Part shown: positions 42,361 to 53,919 of the stretch, piece after piece
Layout of the letters: each line of letters starts with the position of its first letter
Position numbering within the stretch: position 1 is the stretch's first letter
DNA from: Cedecea davisae DSM 4568
GTDB lineage: Bacteria; Pseudomonadota; Gammaproteobacteria; Enterobacterales; Enterobacteriaceae
DNA: 64,000 bases
Direction of reading: 5' to 3'
Assembly: GCF_000412335.2 (NCBI RefSeq)
Contig: NZ_KE161030.1
Span: 1,144,515-1,208,514 of the forward strand
The notes under the pieces: model-generated
Told to the model about the DNA's origin: nothing
What the model saw: the letters and a program-made list of their open reading frames with translations, nothing else
Databases searched by the model: none
Program-made: the position numbers and the translations under genes

Positions 42361-44604
42361 TTAAACCGTGGGGTTAGCGGGCGGCAGCGTTTCCATCGCC
42401 GTTGCCGCCTGAGCCGTATCGGTGCCCGGCTGGATAACCTGCACGCTTTGCACCGGCGGTCTTATCCCGGCCGCATCGAAGTGTTTTTTTACCATCCCGT
42501 CCAGGGCGTAGCGCACCGTCCACTGCTTTAACGGCAGCGTGGTGAAGGTGACCCGGACGGTAAAGGCCTGGTTGGTGAGCCCCACAATTCCTGAGAAAGT
42601 GGGTTCCCCGATGACCAGCATGCGAGTCTCTTCTTTGCCCATTAGCTCTTCCACTGCCTCTCCCAGAATGCGGTTAACCTTATCCACATCTTCCCGCCTG
42701 TCGACGTCATAATTGGCGACAAATGAGCCTATCCCCCGCACGAAGTTCGCAAAGGTGGTTATCGAAGACCACGGAATAATGTGGTAAGCCCCGGTGTCCT
42801 GGCGTACGCCAACCGAGCGGATGGACATTTTTTCAACTGTGCCGGTAATCGCGCCGATGGTGACGTAATCCCCGTTATTCATGCCGTTCTCGAACTGGAT
42901 AAACACCCCGGTGATAATATCTTTCACCAGCGTCTGGGAGCCGAAGCTGATAGCCAGACCCAGCGCCCCGGCCCCGGCCAGCAGTGGCGCAATGTTTACG
43001 CCGACTTCCGAAAGCAGGATCATGATTGTGATGGTGCTGATAATAACCGCAAGCGCGTTACGAAATAGCGTCAGCAATGTTCGGGTACGCGCGCTCGGCA
43101 GGGGGCGACCATGAATATCTGAGGTGAGCCGGTTCTCAATCAGGCTTGCCAGCAGCGTCCAGCCGACCGCCGAAAAGAACAGGATCAGCAGAATGCGGAT
43201 CAGGATATCGACGGCTTTCTCTCCGGCACCGTGGGCCAGCCATTGCCAGACGTCGAACAGGCCCCAGGCATCCAGCAGCAGCATCACGGCGACGCATACG
43301 GTAAGAATGCGCGCCAGCTTCAGCGTGGCGGAGATCCAGCCGTTCAGGCGCTTTTGCAGCTCAGGATAGCTGCGCTGTACTTCCGGGGAGAGCGTGATGG
43401 TTTTGGCTATCCAGCGCGAGAGCATGCCGGAAATAAATGCCGCCACGCCGATAATCGTCAGGCTGTGCAGCGTGGCGCCCATCATAAATTTCAGGCTGTT
43501 GCCGGGATCGAACAGCGACAGGAAAAATAGCGCCACAAAATAGGCCGAAGCAAGCCAGTGCCAGATCAGCGCAAAGGCGCGAATAAACAGGCTGAAAAAG
43601 GCCATCGACCGGTCGGCAAGGTGAATCAGGCTCTGCTGGATAGGGCGCTTATTGTGAAAAATCAGATACTGCGCCCAGAGGGTTATCAGCAGCATCACGA
43701 TGATATTTATGGTGGCGCTGGCCTGCGGGTTGACCTGGCTTGCGGTAATTGGCACGGCCACCATCAAACCATAGCCGATAAAAGTGCTCAACCAGGCAAG
43801 CCGCACGCTCCAGTAGCGGGCGGTCTGGTCGCTGATGGGAAAGGGGCGCAGGGCCGGAAAGCGGGGGCTGAAAATGAGCCGCAGTACGGCCCTGAAGAAC
43901 TCTATTAGCCCAAAGGCATTAAGAAACAGCCCCTGCTGGCGGGCAATAGTCGGATTGCCAGCGTTCATTTTGTCGCTGAGCATTTGGCCAACGAACAGCG
44001 TGAGCGCCAGCAGAACGATATCTACCGCAAAGGCCGCGAGGATGGCTAACGGCAGGTGAAGCCAGCTGGCACGATCCCGATTTTTTTTTCGCCCCCAGTC
44101 GCCCATTTTTGCCCACAGCGGCGTAACGCAGGCGCGCAGCAGAAAATAGAACACAAAGACGGCACAGGCCAGCAGCGCAAAATGGCTCAGCGCATTGAAG
44201 AAAGTCTGCTGGTTAAAGGCTTTCCTCGGTGCGCTGGTGATGCTCTGATGCAGCTGTTCGAAGCGTTCGACCAGTTCACCGCCGTAGCGGCGGCTGACGT
44301 CGGTGACGTTCTCAAGAACCGTTTTATCGCTGGCAAGCTTATCGGGCGGGGTAATGGCGGGAACGGTTCGGGAGGCATCGTCGGCGGCAACTTTGCGCAA
44401 CTGATCGATCAATTCCGTGCGCGATTGTGGGTTCTCCAGCACGTCGGCAAGCGCTGCGTAAGCTTTTTTCTTCTGTTCAACGGTGGGTTCTGCAGGGGCA
44501 GAGTGACTGGTTTGAGTGGTCGCCGCAGCAACCGCTCCTGGCAGGGTAACAGCGTGGCCTGGCAGTGTTATCAGGCTAATAAGCAGTAGCAAGATCCCTC
44601 GCAC
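42361..44604 (-). CDS. ybiO: YbiO, large MscS-type mechanosensitive channel
   Basis: This is a 747-residue inner-membrane protein with a signal sequence, a periplasmic helical region (about 30-130), many membrane helices and the MscS core (LLAGAGALGLAISFGSQTLVKDIITGVFIQFENGMNNGDYV). It releases solutes on hypo-osmotic shock. The position next to rlmF and glnQ is as in E. coli. Confidence 0.95.
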   Translation of the reverse strand: MRGILLLLISLITLPGHAVTLPGAVAAATTQTSHSAPAEPTVEQKKKAYAALADVLENPQSRTELIDQLRKVAADDASRTVPAITPPDKLASDKTVLENVTDVSRRYGGELVERFEQLHQSITSAPRKAFNQQTFFNALSHFALLACAVFVFYFLLRACVTPLWAKMGDWGRKKNRDRASWLHLPLAILAAFAVDIVLLALTLFVGQMLSDKMNAGNPTIARQQGLFLNAFGLIEFFRAVLRLIFSPRFPALRPFPISDQTARYWSVRLAWLSTFIGYGLMVAVPITASQVNPQASATINIIVMLLITLWAQYLIFHNKRPIQQSLIHLADRSMAFFSLFIRAFALIWHWLASAYFVALFFLSLFDPGNSLKFMMGATLHSLTIIGVAAFISGMLSRWIAKTITLSPEVQRSYPELQKRLNGWISATLKLARILTVCVAVMLLLDAWGLFDVWQWLAHGAGEKAVDILIRILLILFFSAVGWTLLASLIENRLTSDIHGRPLPSARTRTLLTLFRNALAVIISTITIMILLSEVGVNIAPLLAGAGALGLAISFGSQTLVKDIITGVFIQFENGMNNGDYVTIGAITGTVEKMSIRSVGVRQDTGAYHIIPWSSITTFANFVRGIGSFVANYDVDRREDVDKVNRILGEAVEELMGKEETRMLVIGEPTFSGIVGLTNQAFTVRVTFTTLPLKQWTVRYALDGMVKKHFDAAGIRPPVQSVQVIQPGTDTAQAATAMETLPPANPTV

Positions 44605-44733
44605 GACGCTCCTCCGGGCTGAAAATTTCGGGCAAAGGAGTAAGTATAGTGGGCTGGGCGAGAGTGAATAAAAAAGCGGGATTTTTCCGGGGAGTGCAGG
44701 GCGGCAGGCCGGAGCCGCCGCCCTGAAAGGTGA

Positions 44734-45456
44734 TTATGCGACGTGCTGCAAGAACTCGCGCAGGCGCGGGCTTGGCGGGTTGTCGATAAGCTCCTGAGGG
44801 TTACCGTCTTCCGCCACGCGACCTTTATCGATAAAGATCAGGCGGGAGGCCACTTTGGCGGCAAAGCCGACTTCGTGGGTCACGATAACCATGGTCATGC
44901 CTTCTTCTGCCAGATCCTGCATAACCTTCAATACTTCGTGGCGCAGTTCCGGGTCGAGAGCAGAGGTTGGCTCATCAAACAGCATCATCTTCGGCTTAAC
45001 CGCCAGCGCACGGGCGATTGCCACGCGCTGCTGCTGGCCGCCGGAAAGCTCGGACGGATAGTGATGAGCACGCTCGGCCAGGCCCACTTTAGCTAACAGT
45101 TCTTTTGCCAGCTTTTCGGCCGCGTCTTTCTTCATGCCGCGCACGCGAATCGGGCCAAAAGCGACGTTTTCCAGCGCCGTCAGGTGCGGGAACAGGTAGA
45201 ACTGCTGGAACACCATACCGGCTTCCTGGCGGATCAGCCGGTCATCAACTTTTGGATCGTTAACTTTCAGGCCGTCAACAATCAGGTCGCCGCTGGTAAT
45301 CTCTTCCAGCTTGTTGATGCAGCGCAGCAGGGTGGATTTGCCGGAGCCGCTTGGCCCGATAATAACCACCACTTCACCCTGTTTGATGTTCAGGTCGATA
45401 TTGTGCAGCACCTGGGTTTGGCCGAAGTGCTTGGATACGTTTTTAAATTCAATCAC
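44734..45456 (-). CDS. glnQ: GlnQ, glutamine ABC transporter ATPase
   Basis: The 240-residue ABC ATPase has Walker [14 protein letters not shown], signature [15 protein letters not shown], and Walker [14 protein letters not shown]. It powers glutamine import with GlnP and GlnH. Its start overlaps the end of glnP by 4 bases. Confidence 0.97.
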   Translation of the reverse strand: MIEFKNVSKHFGQTQVLHNIDLNIKQGEVVVIIGPSGSGKSTLLRCINKLEEITSGDLIVDGLKVNDPKVDDRLIRQEAGMVFQQFYLFPHLTALENVAFGPIRVRGMKKDAAEKLAKELLAKVGLAERAHHYPSELSGGQQQRVAIARALAVKPKMMLFDEPTSALDPELRHEVLKVMQDLAEEGMTMVIVTHEVGFAAKVASRLIFIDKGRVAEDGNPQELIDNPPSPRLREFLQHVA

Positions 45457-46112
45457 AGGATTTTCATCCTTCTTTCAAGGCGACGCAGCACGAAGCTCAG
45501 CACCAGAGTAATAATCAGATAGAAGACCGCAACGGCGCTCCAAATCTCCAGCGCGCGGAAGTTACCGGCGATAATTTCCTGACCCTGACGAGTCAGCTCT
45601 GCTACACCGATAACGATGAACAGCGAGGTGTCCTTAATGCTGATGATCCACTGGTTACCCAGCGGCGGCAGCATACGGCGCAGCGCCAGCGGCATAATAA
45701 CGTGGCGAATGGTTTCACGCTTAGACAGGCCGAGCGCCAGGCCAGCTTCCTGGAAACCTTTATGAATAGAGAGCACCGCGCCGCGGGTAATTTCCGCGAT
45801 ATAGGCTCCGGAGTTGATCATGATGGTGACGACCGCCGCGCTGAACGGATCGATGCGCAGATCGTTAAAGGCCATCGGCAGGGCGAAGTAAATAAACATG
45901 ACCTGCACAACGATTGGCGTGCCGCGAATCACTTCGATGAAAACCAGCGCTACGTGGTTAGCAATCCAACCGCCGTAAGTACGGGCAAAGCCCGCCACTA
46001 AACCAATTACTAAACCGCCGCAAAGCCCCAGGATTGAAATCCATAGGGTCATCTTAGCGCCTTCAAACAAGATGGGAATTGCAGGCCAAATGGCGCTCCA
46101 GTCAAACTGCAT
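45453..46112 (-). CDS. glnP: GlnP, glutamine ABC transporter permease
   Basis: The 219-residue permease has five or so helices and the EAA loop ([31 protein letters not shown]). It is the second gene of glnHPQ. Confidence 0.97.
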   Translation of the reverse strand: MQFDWSAIWPAIPILFEGAKMTLWISILGLCGGLVIGLVAGFARTYGGWIANHVALVFIEVIRGTPIVVQVMFIYFALPMAFNDLRIDPFSAAVVTIMINSGAYIAEITRGAVLSIHKGFQEAGLALGLSKRETIRHVIMPLALRRMLPPLGNQWIISIKDTSLFIVIGVAELTRQGQEIIAGNFRALEIWSAVAVFYLIITLVLSFVLRRLERRMKIL

Positions 46113-46178
46113 GATGTGTTCCTGTTGTCTACCGTGGTTTCTCCCCCTGGCCTGAGGGACAGGGGAATTTAATAATAA

Positions 46179-46199
46179 GAGGGGCGAAAGGCGCCCCTC
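46179..46199 (-). terminator. Hairpin between glnH and glnP
   Basis: GAGGGGCG and CGCCCCTC form an 8-bp GC stem. On the minus strand it is followed by TTATTATT. It probably attenuates or stabilises the message so that the binding protein GlnH is made in excess over GlnP and GlnQ. Confidence 0.75.
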
Positions 46200-46226
46200 A
46201 GGTATTACGTTAAAGCCTTAGAATTA

Positions 46227-47051
<825 letters not shown>

Positions 47052-47115
47052 TTACTGTTTTGCAAGGATGTGATTTTTTAACATTGCATATTGAGCGTTG
47101 CAAGCCGGTCATAAC

Positions 47116-47130
47116 GCACCGTTATGGTGC
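47116..47130. promoter_or_regulatory. NtrC-binding site upstream of glnH
   Basis: GCACC-GTTAT-GGTGC is a perfect NtrC dyad about 80 bases upstream of the -24. Two GGTGC half-sites (near 47140 and 47284) lie further off. It indicates nitrogen control. Apart from these and the dps terminator, the 46974-47335 spacer shows nothing else. Confidence 0.82.
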
Positions 47131-47291
47131 TCCATTTTGGTGCGAAAATTCGGCGAACAGGGTGGGGGTTAGTTTTACCGCGAAATCAGTGGACAAAACA
47201 ATCACTCATTAACGATTGTGTGAGGTGATTATTACATTTGATTAACTTAAGGCTATGAATTGAGCAATGGTCTGCGCTGTTTTGGTGCAAC

Positions 47292-47315
47292 ATCCTTCCC
47301 CGGGCGGGGAAGGAT
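47292..47315 (-). terminator. Hairpin downstream of dps
   Basis: ATCCTTCCCCG and CGGGGAAGGAT form an 11-bp stem with a 2-base centre, just after the dps stop on the minus strand. Confidence 0.75.
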
Positions 47316-47335
47316 TCATAGGAAATTTATATGTC

Positions 47336-48148
<813 letters not shown>

Positions 48149-49036
48149 TTAATTGATATCAACTTCTTTAATCTGAGTTTCACGCTTCATGGTCAGCGTG
48201 GAACCGGCGGACGCGGCGATGATACAAAGCAGGGCCAGCCACTGGATAAGCGTGAGGTGCTCGCCGAGGAACAGCATCCCGGACAGTGCCGCAAGGCCCG
48301 GCTCAAGGCTCATTAACGTCCCAAAGGTACGTGTGGGCAGCCGCGTCAGGGCAATCATCTCCAGAGAGTAGGGCAGCGCGGTGGACAGCACGGCAATCGC
48401 CAGCCCTATCGGCAGCAGCGACCATTGCAGTAGCGAGCCGCTCGCCTCCCAGACGCCGAGCGGCACGAAGATAACCGCCGCAATCAGCGAACCAAAAGCT
48501 ACCGTTGCCGGGCCGTGCTCCGCCCCGGCTTTTTGCCCGGTAATAATGTAAACCGCCCAGCAGGCCCCCGCGCCCAGCGCAAAGGCGGCCCCGGTGAGGT
48601 CAACCTGCGAGATATCCTGGCCGAGAGGCAGCAGGAACCACAGGCCCGCCACCGCCAGCACGACCCAGATAAAGTCTACCGCTCGCCTCGAACCAAAGAG
48701 GGCAACGGCCAGCGGCCCGGTAAATTCCAGCGCCACGGCGATACCCAGCGGCACGGTGCGCAGGGAAACATAAAACAGATAATTCATGCTGCCCAGGGCC
48801 AGGCCGTAAAACAGCAGGGGTAAGCGCTGCTCAGGCTTAAAGCGCAGGCGCCACGGCTTAAATATGACCACCAGAATGAGCGTACCGAGCAGCAGGCGCA
48901 GGGCGGTAACCCCCTGAGGCCCGATAGCCGGGAACAGCGACTTAGCCAGCGAAGCGCCGCTTTGAATTGAAGTCATGGCAATAAGCAGCACCACGATGGG
49001 TAACCAGCGCGGCATGTTACGGGGAGTTTGCGGCAT
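48149..49036 (-). CDS. rhtA: RhtA, threonine/homoserine exporter
   Basis: The 295-residue EamA-family protein has ten membrane helices (SIQSGASLAKSLFPAIGPQGVTALRL at the N-terminus). It exports threonine and homoserine. The start MPQTPRNMPRWLPIV at 49036 aligns with the E. coli protein; the extra 12 upstream residues are not used. Confidence 0.95.
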   Translation of the reverse strand: MPQTPRNMPRWLPIVVLLIAMTSIQSGASLAKSLFPAIGPQGVTALRLLLGTLILVVIFKPWRLRFKPEQRLPLLFYGLALGSMNYLFYVSLRTVPLGIAVALEFTGPLAVALFGSRRAVDFIWVVLAVAGLWFLLPLGQDISQVDLTGAAFALGAGACWAVYIITGQKAGAEHGPATVAFGSLIAAVIFVPLGVWEASGSLLQWSLLPIGLAIAVLSTALPYSLEMIALTRLPTRTFGTLMSLEPGLAALSGMLFLGEHLTLIQWLALLCIIAASAGSTLTMKRETQIKEVDIN

Positions 49037-49408
49037 CCTGCATCCTGTCAGTTTTTGTCTGCATTTAGTCAATAAAGTAAAAGTTCGCCCAGTCTAATGG
49101 ATTAACTTATGGCTGGTTGATAATTCATTAAGAAAATTTCTCATCACCTGGAGTAGGATCTTCGCAGTTTTTGTCAATTTACGTCAGAAATAAATTCAGA
49201 ATTATCTGAATGACGATGTTGTTAAAGGGGTTAATATTTGCCGCTGGAGTGCATAATTCCCCTGATATTTTAGCGAGTTAACATGTAGTGGAAATGTTAT
49301 GTTACATGAAAAGGTTCGTTAGACAACACAATTGGCGAAGAGTTTCTGTCATGGTTTTGTTATATTTAAAACTTAGGACTTACTTGAAGCACATTTGAGG
49401 TGGATATT
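49037..49408. other. Divergent rhtA / ompX regulatory region
   Basis: This is 372 AT-rich bases without a gene. TATATT at 49361-49366 is a possible ompX -10, giving a leader of about 40 bases with GAGGTGG upstream of the start. Confidence 0.45.
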
Positions 49409-49918
49409 ATGAAAAAAATTGCATGTCTTTCAGCACTGGCCTGTGTTCTGGCCGTTTCCGTAGGTACCGCATCTGCAACTAGCACCGTAACCGGTGGTTA
49501 TGCGCAGAGCGATATGCAGGGCGTTGCGAACAAAGCTGGCGGTTTCAACCTGAAATACCGTTACGAAAATGATACCCCGCTGGGCTACATCGGCTCCTTC
49601 ACCTACACCCAGAAAAGCGATACCTCTTCTGACGGTATCTACACTAAAGGCCAGTACTACGGTATCACCGCTGGTCCTGCTTACCGCATCAACGACTGGG
49701 CAAGCATCTACGGTGTTGTAGGTGTTGGCTACGGTAAATTCCAGGCGACCGAATACCCAGCTGCTCACGATTCCGTTAGCGACTACGGCTTCTCTTACGG
49801 CGCAGGCCTGCAGTTCAACCCTATCGAAAACGTTGCTCTGGACTTCTCCTACGAGCAGAGCCGTATTCGTAGCGTTGACGTTGGCACCTGGATCGCTGGC
49901 GTAGGCTACCGTTTCTAA
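49409..49918 (+). CDS. ompX: OmpX, small outer-membrane beta-barrel
   Basis: The 169-residue protein has a signal peptide (cut near ASATST) and an eight-stranded barrel with alternating strands and terminal Phe (GVGYRF). It is linked to adhesion and complement resistance. The ATG at 49409 is preferred over the GTG at 49400 because the signal peptide begins MKKIAC. Confidence 0.97.
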   Translation: MKKIACLSALACVLAVSVGTASATSTVTGGYAQSDMQGVANKAGGFNLKYRYENDTPLGYIGSFTYTQKSDTSSDGIYTKGQYYGITAGPAYRINDWASIYGVVGVGYGKFQATEYPAAHDSVSDYGFSYGAGLQFNPIENVALDFSYEQSRIRSVDVGTWIAGVGYRF

Positions 49919-49940
49919 TATCCCCCTCAGGGATAGAAAT

Positions 49941-49971
49941 AAAAAATCCGCCCCTGTGGCGGATTTTTTTT
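49941..49971. terminator. Bidirectional terminator ompX / opgE
   Basis: ATCCGCC-CCTGT-GGCGGAT (49946-49964) with A-run before and T-run after. It stops both ompX and the minus-strand opgE. Confidence 0.9.
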
Positions 49972-49992
49972 ATCTGTCATTCGCTGACCCGC

Positions 49993-51576
49993 TTACCGCG
50001 TTCTGGTCTCAAAAACATCCGTCTGCAGGTGAGTATAGTCCACTTTCTTCAGCCTGAAGTTGGTGATGTACGTCGGCCCGGCTTTTTGCTCGGAAATAAA
50101 CTTGTACTTCGGCGTCAATTCTTTTGCCTTAATCCCGGTCCACGCTGAGAAGAAGTTCAGGAAATCATTGGCGCTGCGGCGCGCTTTAATAAGCCTGTGG
50201 CTGGTGTCATCGCTGGACACCACCATAAAGGGCACCTGGAAGTTTTGCTGGAACTTGTCGTCATGGGCCAGATATTGCACGTCGGTACCGCGCTCTTTAA
50301 ACGCCAGGCCGTGGTCAGAGAAATAAACCATAGAGAAGGTGTTGCCGGTGTTTTGCAATTGCAGGTAGAGCTGCTTTAGCAGGTCGTCGGTCTGCGTCAT
50401 GCTGTAGATGTAGCAGGAGGTTTCTTTTGACTGCACAAAGTCTTTGTATTTGCCCTGAGTACGGTCGCAGGCCTGAGGATGCGAGCCCATCAGATGCAGG
50501 ACTATCAGCTGCGGGGTGTTACGCTGAGTGGCGAATACCTGTGCGGTCATCTTTAACAGCGCTTCATCACGGGTGTTTTTGTCCGCTTCAAAGTCACCGC
50601 TTTTCAGGAATTGCACTTCGTCGGCACGCTTCGCAATGCTGGCGATGGCCGTGTCGTACTCGCCTATCTGCCCCTGGTTTGAGAACCACCAGGTCTGGAA
50701 ACCTGCGCGGTTAGCCAGCGTCACAAAGTTATCCTGATATTGAGGCTTGTCATCCACCACGCGATTCAGCGTCAGCCCCAGCGATTTTTGCGTGGAGCCG
50801 CTGGCGGAGACGTAATCCATAAAAATATTACCTTTAACCTGGCTGGCGAAAGGGGTGTTATCCCAGTGGCCGCCAAATGCGCCCAGGGCGTCACGGCGGG
50901 CGCTTTCACCAATCACTACTACATAAGTGTGATATTTGGGCTGTACCGCCAGGACATTCCAGGAGTCCTTCTGCTGCGAAAGCTCCTTCATCCGGGATTG
51001 CTCGTCGAGCACTTCCTTGTTATTTACCACCACGTCTTTAACAAAACGCACCACCGGGTAGCCGGTATCTTTAAATTTAAAGACGCCGCCGTAGGCGAGG
51101 TTTGTTACCGGGGCGACAAAAAAGCTCACGAGGCTGATAGCCAGACATACGCTATCGAAATGACGCCACGCGCGTTTTTCTTCACGCCTGCGGCGCACGG
51201 CCAGCACGCCCAGCGCCAGAATAAACAGCGACACCACATAGCTGTACCACGGGAAGATGGTCATTATCTCCGTGGACTCTTCGAAATTGGTTGAGTGCAA
51301 TGCCAGCAGGGTATTGAAATTTGGCGCGCCGTAGGCCTGGCCAAACGGGAAATACATTGCCGCAACCAGGCTGCAAACTGCCAGCAGGGCTTTTTGTACG
51401 CGAGGAGCAGCCCGCCAAAGCAATAGCAGGACGCAGCTAAAAGCCACGGCATAAAGCAGGCTGAATTCGTAGCCGAGTGCAAAATTAATCAACAGGGATT
51501 GTAGAAAATAAAAGCCAGTCCACGGATTCAGAGCGATTCCGCGAGCAGTCAGGGTATCTTTAACTGTTACATTCAT
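49993..51576 (-). CDS. opgE: OpgE (YbiP), phosphoethanolamine transferase for osmoregulated periplasmic glucans
   Basis: The 527-residue protein has five N-terminal membrane helices and a periplasmic alkaline-phosphatase-fold sulfatase domain (VVVIGESARRDALGAFGG; SGSTQKSLGLTLNRV with nucleophile; LHLMGSHPQACDR; MVYFSDHGLAFKERG). The start MNVTVKDTLTARG at 51576 matches the family; the longer frame does not. Confidence 0.94.
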   Translation of the reverse strand: MNVTVKDTLTARGIALNPWTGFYFLQSLLINFALGYEFSLLYAVAFSCVLLLLWRAAPRVQKALLAVCSLVAAMYFPFGQAYGAPNFNTLLALHSTNFEESTEIMTIFPWYSYVVSLFILALGVLAVRRRREEKRAWRHFDSVCLAISLVSFFVAPVTNLAYGGVFKFKDTGYPVVRFVKDVVVNNKEVLDEQSRMKELSQQKDSWNVLAVQPKYHTYVVVIGESARRDALGAFGGHWDNTPFASQVKGNIFMDYVSASGSTQKSLGLTLNRVVDDKPQYQDNFVTLANRAGFQTWWFSNQGQIGEYDTAIASIAKRADEVQFLKSGDFEADKNTRDEALLKMTAQVFATQRNTPQLIVLHLMGSHPQACDRTQGKYKDFVQSKETSCYIYSMTQTDDLLKQLYLQLQNTGNTFSMVYFSDHGLAFKERGTDVQYLAHDDKFQQNFQVPFMVVSSDDTSHRLIKARRSANDFLNFFSAWTGIKAKELTPKYKFISEQKAGPTYITNFRLKKVDYTHLQTDVFETRTR

Positions 51577-51876
51577 CTTTATTATGGTCTTGCAAAACGC
51601 CATGCGGTGACCCTGGCGATAAGGGTAGAGCCTGCCTGACAGACGGAAACGAAGGGGAATAGCACCGCATCTGCGAGCCGCTTCATGTGCAGGGCTGCAA
51701 GAAGATAGAGCCGTAAGATAAGAATATCAACTGATAACGGGCAGCTGTTTTGCGAGACGGATTGCAAATCCGACAAATGATGGGGTTAAAGCCGGGCCTG
51801 ACGGGCCGCTAAGAGGGATTTTGGATAATGATTGTTACAAAAAGATGACCATTAGCGAAAAAAATAAGGGCAGAAA
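51577..51876. other. opgE upstream region
   Basis: About 300 bases without a gene between opgE and the mntS terminator, presumably holding the opgE promoter. The minus-strand frame 51582-51776 has no recognisable features. Confidence 0.4.
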
Positions 51877-51895
51877 CAGGCAGGGCGACTGCCTG
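51877..51895 (-). terminator. Hairpin at the 3' end of mntS
   Basis: CAGGCAG and CTGCCTG form a 7-bp stem directly after the mntS stop. On the minus strand TTTCTGCCCTTATTTTTTT follows. Confidence 0.7.
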
Positions 51896-51898
51896 AAA

Positions 51899-52024
51899 TT
51901 ACTGCTTTTCTTCGCCCTGCTGGGGTTTGCCTGAAACCCAATCACAAATCATGTTCAACAGCATTAAGCGTACCTGGAAAGGGGAGTGAGTAAACACGTT
52001 GATGCACCTCTTGAATTCGTTCAT
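51899..52024 (-). CDS. mntS: MntS, small manganese-homeostasis protein
   Basis: This 41-residue protein (begins MNEFKRCINVFTHSPFQVRL, ends KPQQGEEKQ) is a clear homologue of E. coli MntS, which starts MNEFKRC and shares HSPFKVRLML. MntS raises free manganese when the metal is scarce and is repressed by MntR. The ribosome binding site AGGAGG lies just upstream. It is divergent from mntR with MntR-type palindromes between. Confidence 0.92.
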   Translation of the reverse strand: MNEFKRCINVFTHSPFQVRLMLLNMICDWVSGKPQQGEEKQ

Positions 52025-52088
52025 AGCGTCCTCCTGTTAGCCAAACGGTCGTTTATCCATAAACAAACCTGACTGCATTACATACAGG

Positions 52089-52122
52089 TATAGCACAGGC
52101 TATATTTTATAGCCATGGCTAT
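52089..52122. promoter_or_regulatory. Two MntR-type palindromes between mntS and mntR
   Basis: TATAGC-ACAG-GCTATA (52089-52104) and the perfect palindrome ATAGCCATGGCTAT (52109-52122) both resemble the MntR operator core (ATAGC...GCTAT). They lie 65 bases upstream of mntS and 93 upstream of mntR. They could control both directions. Confidence 0.75.
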
Positions 52123-52214
52123 TTCGTTAAATTTTTGTGGATAGCCAATGCTGGTTTACAATAAAGCCTTCCGTCGTCAGATGACGACGCCGCGCCACTG
52201 GAAGAGGAAGCACT

Positions 52215-52682
52215 ATGAGCCGTCGGGTAGGGCAAAAGAACAGCGAAAAAGTGACGCCATTACCGAATATTGAAGAGCATGTCGAAGGCTTCAGGCAGGT
52301 GCGTGAGGCGCACCGCAGGGAATTAATTGATGATTATGTTGAGCTGATTTCTGATTTGATTCACGAGGTGGGCGAGGTTCGCCAGGTGGACATGGCCGCA
52401 CGTCTTGGGGTTTCCCAGCCGACGGTAGCCAAGATGCTTAAACGCCTGGCCTCGGTTGGCCTGATCGAGCAAATTCCGTGGCGTGGGGTATTTTTAACGC
52501 CGGAAGGTGAAAAGCTGGCTCAGCAGAGCCGCGAGCGCCATCAAATCGTCGAGAATTTCTTTCTCGCTCTGGGCATCAGCCCGGAAACCGCACGTATTGA
52601 CGCTGAAGGGGTAGAGCACCACGTTAGCGAAGAGACGCTGGAGGCATTTCGTAAGTTCAGCGCAGAGCGGGGTCTCGGCTGA
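52215..52682 (+). CDS. mntR: MntR, manganese-responsive DtxR-type repressor
   Basis: The 155-residue protein has a winged helix ([30 protein letters not shown]) and a metal-binding dimerisation domain with HHVSEETLE. It represses mntS and manganese import. ybiR starts 2 bases after its stop. Confidence 0.95.
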   Translation: MSRRVGQKNSEKVTPLPNIEEHVEGFRQVREAHRRELIDDYVELISDLIHEVGEVRQVDMAARLGVSQPTVAKMLKRLASVGLIEQIPWRGVFLTPEGEKLAQQSRERHQIVENFFLALGISPETARIDAEGVEHHVSEETLEAFRKFSAERGLG

Positions 52683-52684
52683 TA

Positions 52685-53797
52685 ATGCTCATTCGCCTTG
52701 CGCGGCCTTTCCTGCGCGATCGTTTCCTGCATTTATTACTGTTGATCGGCATCGCCCTTAGCCTGGCGGTGCCGTTCCGTCCTGCTCTTTGGCCTGCCGC
52801 CATCGACTGGCACACCATTATTACCCTAACCGGCCTGATGATGCTGACCAAAGGCGTCGAGCTAAGCGGCTACTTTGATGTGCTTGGGCGCCGGATGGTG
52901 GCGCGCTTTGCCAACGAGCGGCAGCTGGCGCTGTTTATGGTCAGCGCTGCGGCACTGCTTTCTACCTTTCTGACCAATGATGTGGCGCTGTTTATCATCG
53001 TGCCGCTGACTATCACGCTGAAAAAACTCTGTTCGATTCCGGCAAGTCGGCTGATTATTTTTGAGGCGCTCGCGGTGAACGCCGGTTCGCTGCTGACGCC
53101 AATCGGCAACCCACAAAATATTTTGCTGTGGGGGCGCTCCGGGCTTTCGTTCGCCGCATTCAGCTGGCAGATGGCTCCCCTGGCGCTGGCGATGATGTTA
53201 AGCCTGCTGGTGCTGGCGTGGTTCTGTTTTAAAGCCAAATCGCTGCATTACCATAATGATGCAGGCGACGGTGGCTGGCAGCCAAAGCTGGTTTACTCCA
53301 GCCTCGGCTTTTATATCGTTTTTATCGTCGCGCTGGAGATGCAACTGGAATTATGGGGGCTGGGGCTCGTCGCCGTTGGTTTCCTGGTGCTGGCGCGTCG
53401 CGTGCTGCTGAGCATTGACTGGAGCCTGCTCGCGGTTTTTGTGGTGATGTTTATCGACGTTCACCTCGTTACTCAGCTTCCGGCGTTGCAGCATTCGCTT
53501 CACGACGTAGCTCAGCTTTCTTCACCCGGTTTATATACGCTTGGCATCGTGCTGTCGCAGTTTATCAGCAACGTCCCGGCAACCATCTTGTTGCTCAACT
53601 ATGTTCCTGCCTCGCTGTTGCTGGCTTTTGCAGTGAATATCGGCGGCTTTGGCCTGCTGCCCGGCTCGCTGGCGAACCTTATCGCGCTGCGCATGGCGAA
53701 CGATCGCCGGATCTGGTGGCGCTTCCATCTCTACTCCCTGCCGATGCTGCTGTGGGCGGCGCTGGTGGGATACGGTTTATTACGGATATTGGTATGA
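52685..53797 (+). CDS. ybiR: YbiR, inner-membrane anion transporter family
   Basis: The 370-residue protein has about ten membrane helices and ArsB/NhaD-like motifs (FLTNDVALFIIVPLTI; NAGSLLTPIGNPQNILLW). It is coupled to mntR by a 2-base gap, as in E. coli. The substrate is not established. Confidence 0.9.
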   Translation: MLIRLARPFLRDRFLHLLLLIGIALSLAVPFRPALWPAAIDWHTIITLTGLMMLTKGVELSGYFDVLGRRMVARFANERQLALFMVSAAALLSTFLTNDVALFIIVPLTITLKKLCSIPASRLIIFEALAVNAGSLLTPIGNPQNILLWGRSGLSFAAFSWQMAPLALAMMLSLLVLAWFCFKAKSLHYHNDAGDGGWQPKLVYSSLGFYIVFIVALEMQLELWGLGLVAVGFLVLARRVLLSIDWSLLAVFVVMFIDVHLVTQLPALQHSLHDVAQLSSPGLYTLGIVLSQFISNVPATILLLNYVPASLLLAFAVNIGGFGLLPGSLANLIALRMANDRRIWWRFHLYSLPMLLWAALVGYGLLRILV

Positions 53798-53919
53798 ACT
53801 GATTCAGGCAGAAACAGGCAAGGAATGAGCAGAAATCCCCCATTCCACAAAGTGGCGCTGCGCGTATAACTGTCAGTCCGCGCTTTTCCTTCCTGAAACC
53901 CTGAACACGAGGTACCGCT

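Noticed and set aside
49400-49408. GTG start for OmpX three codons upstream
   Set aside because: The ATG at 49409 gives a standard signal peptide, and the GTG lies within its ribosome binding region.
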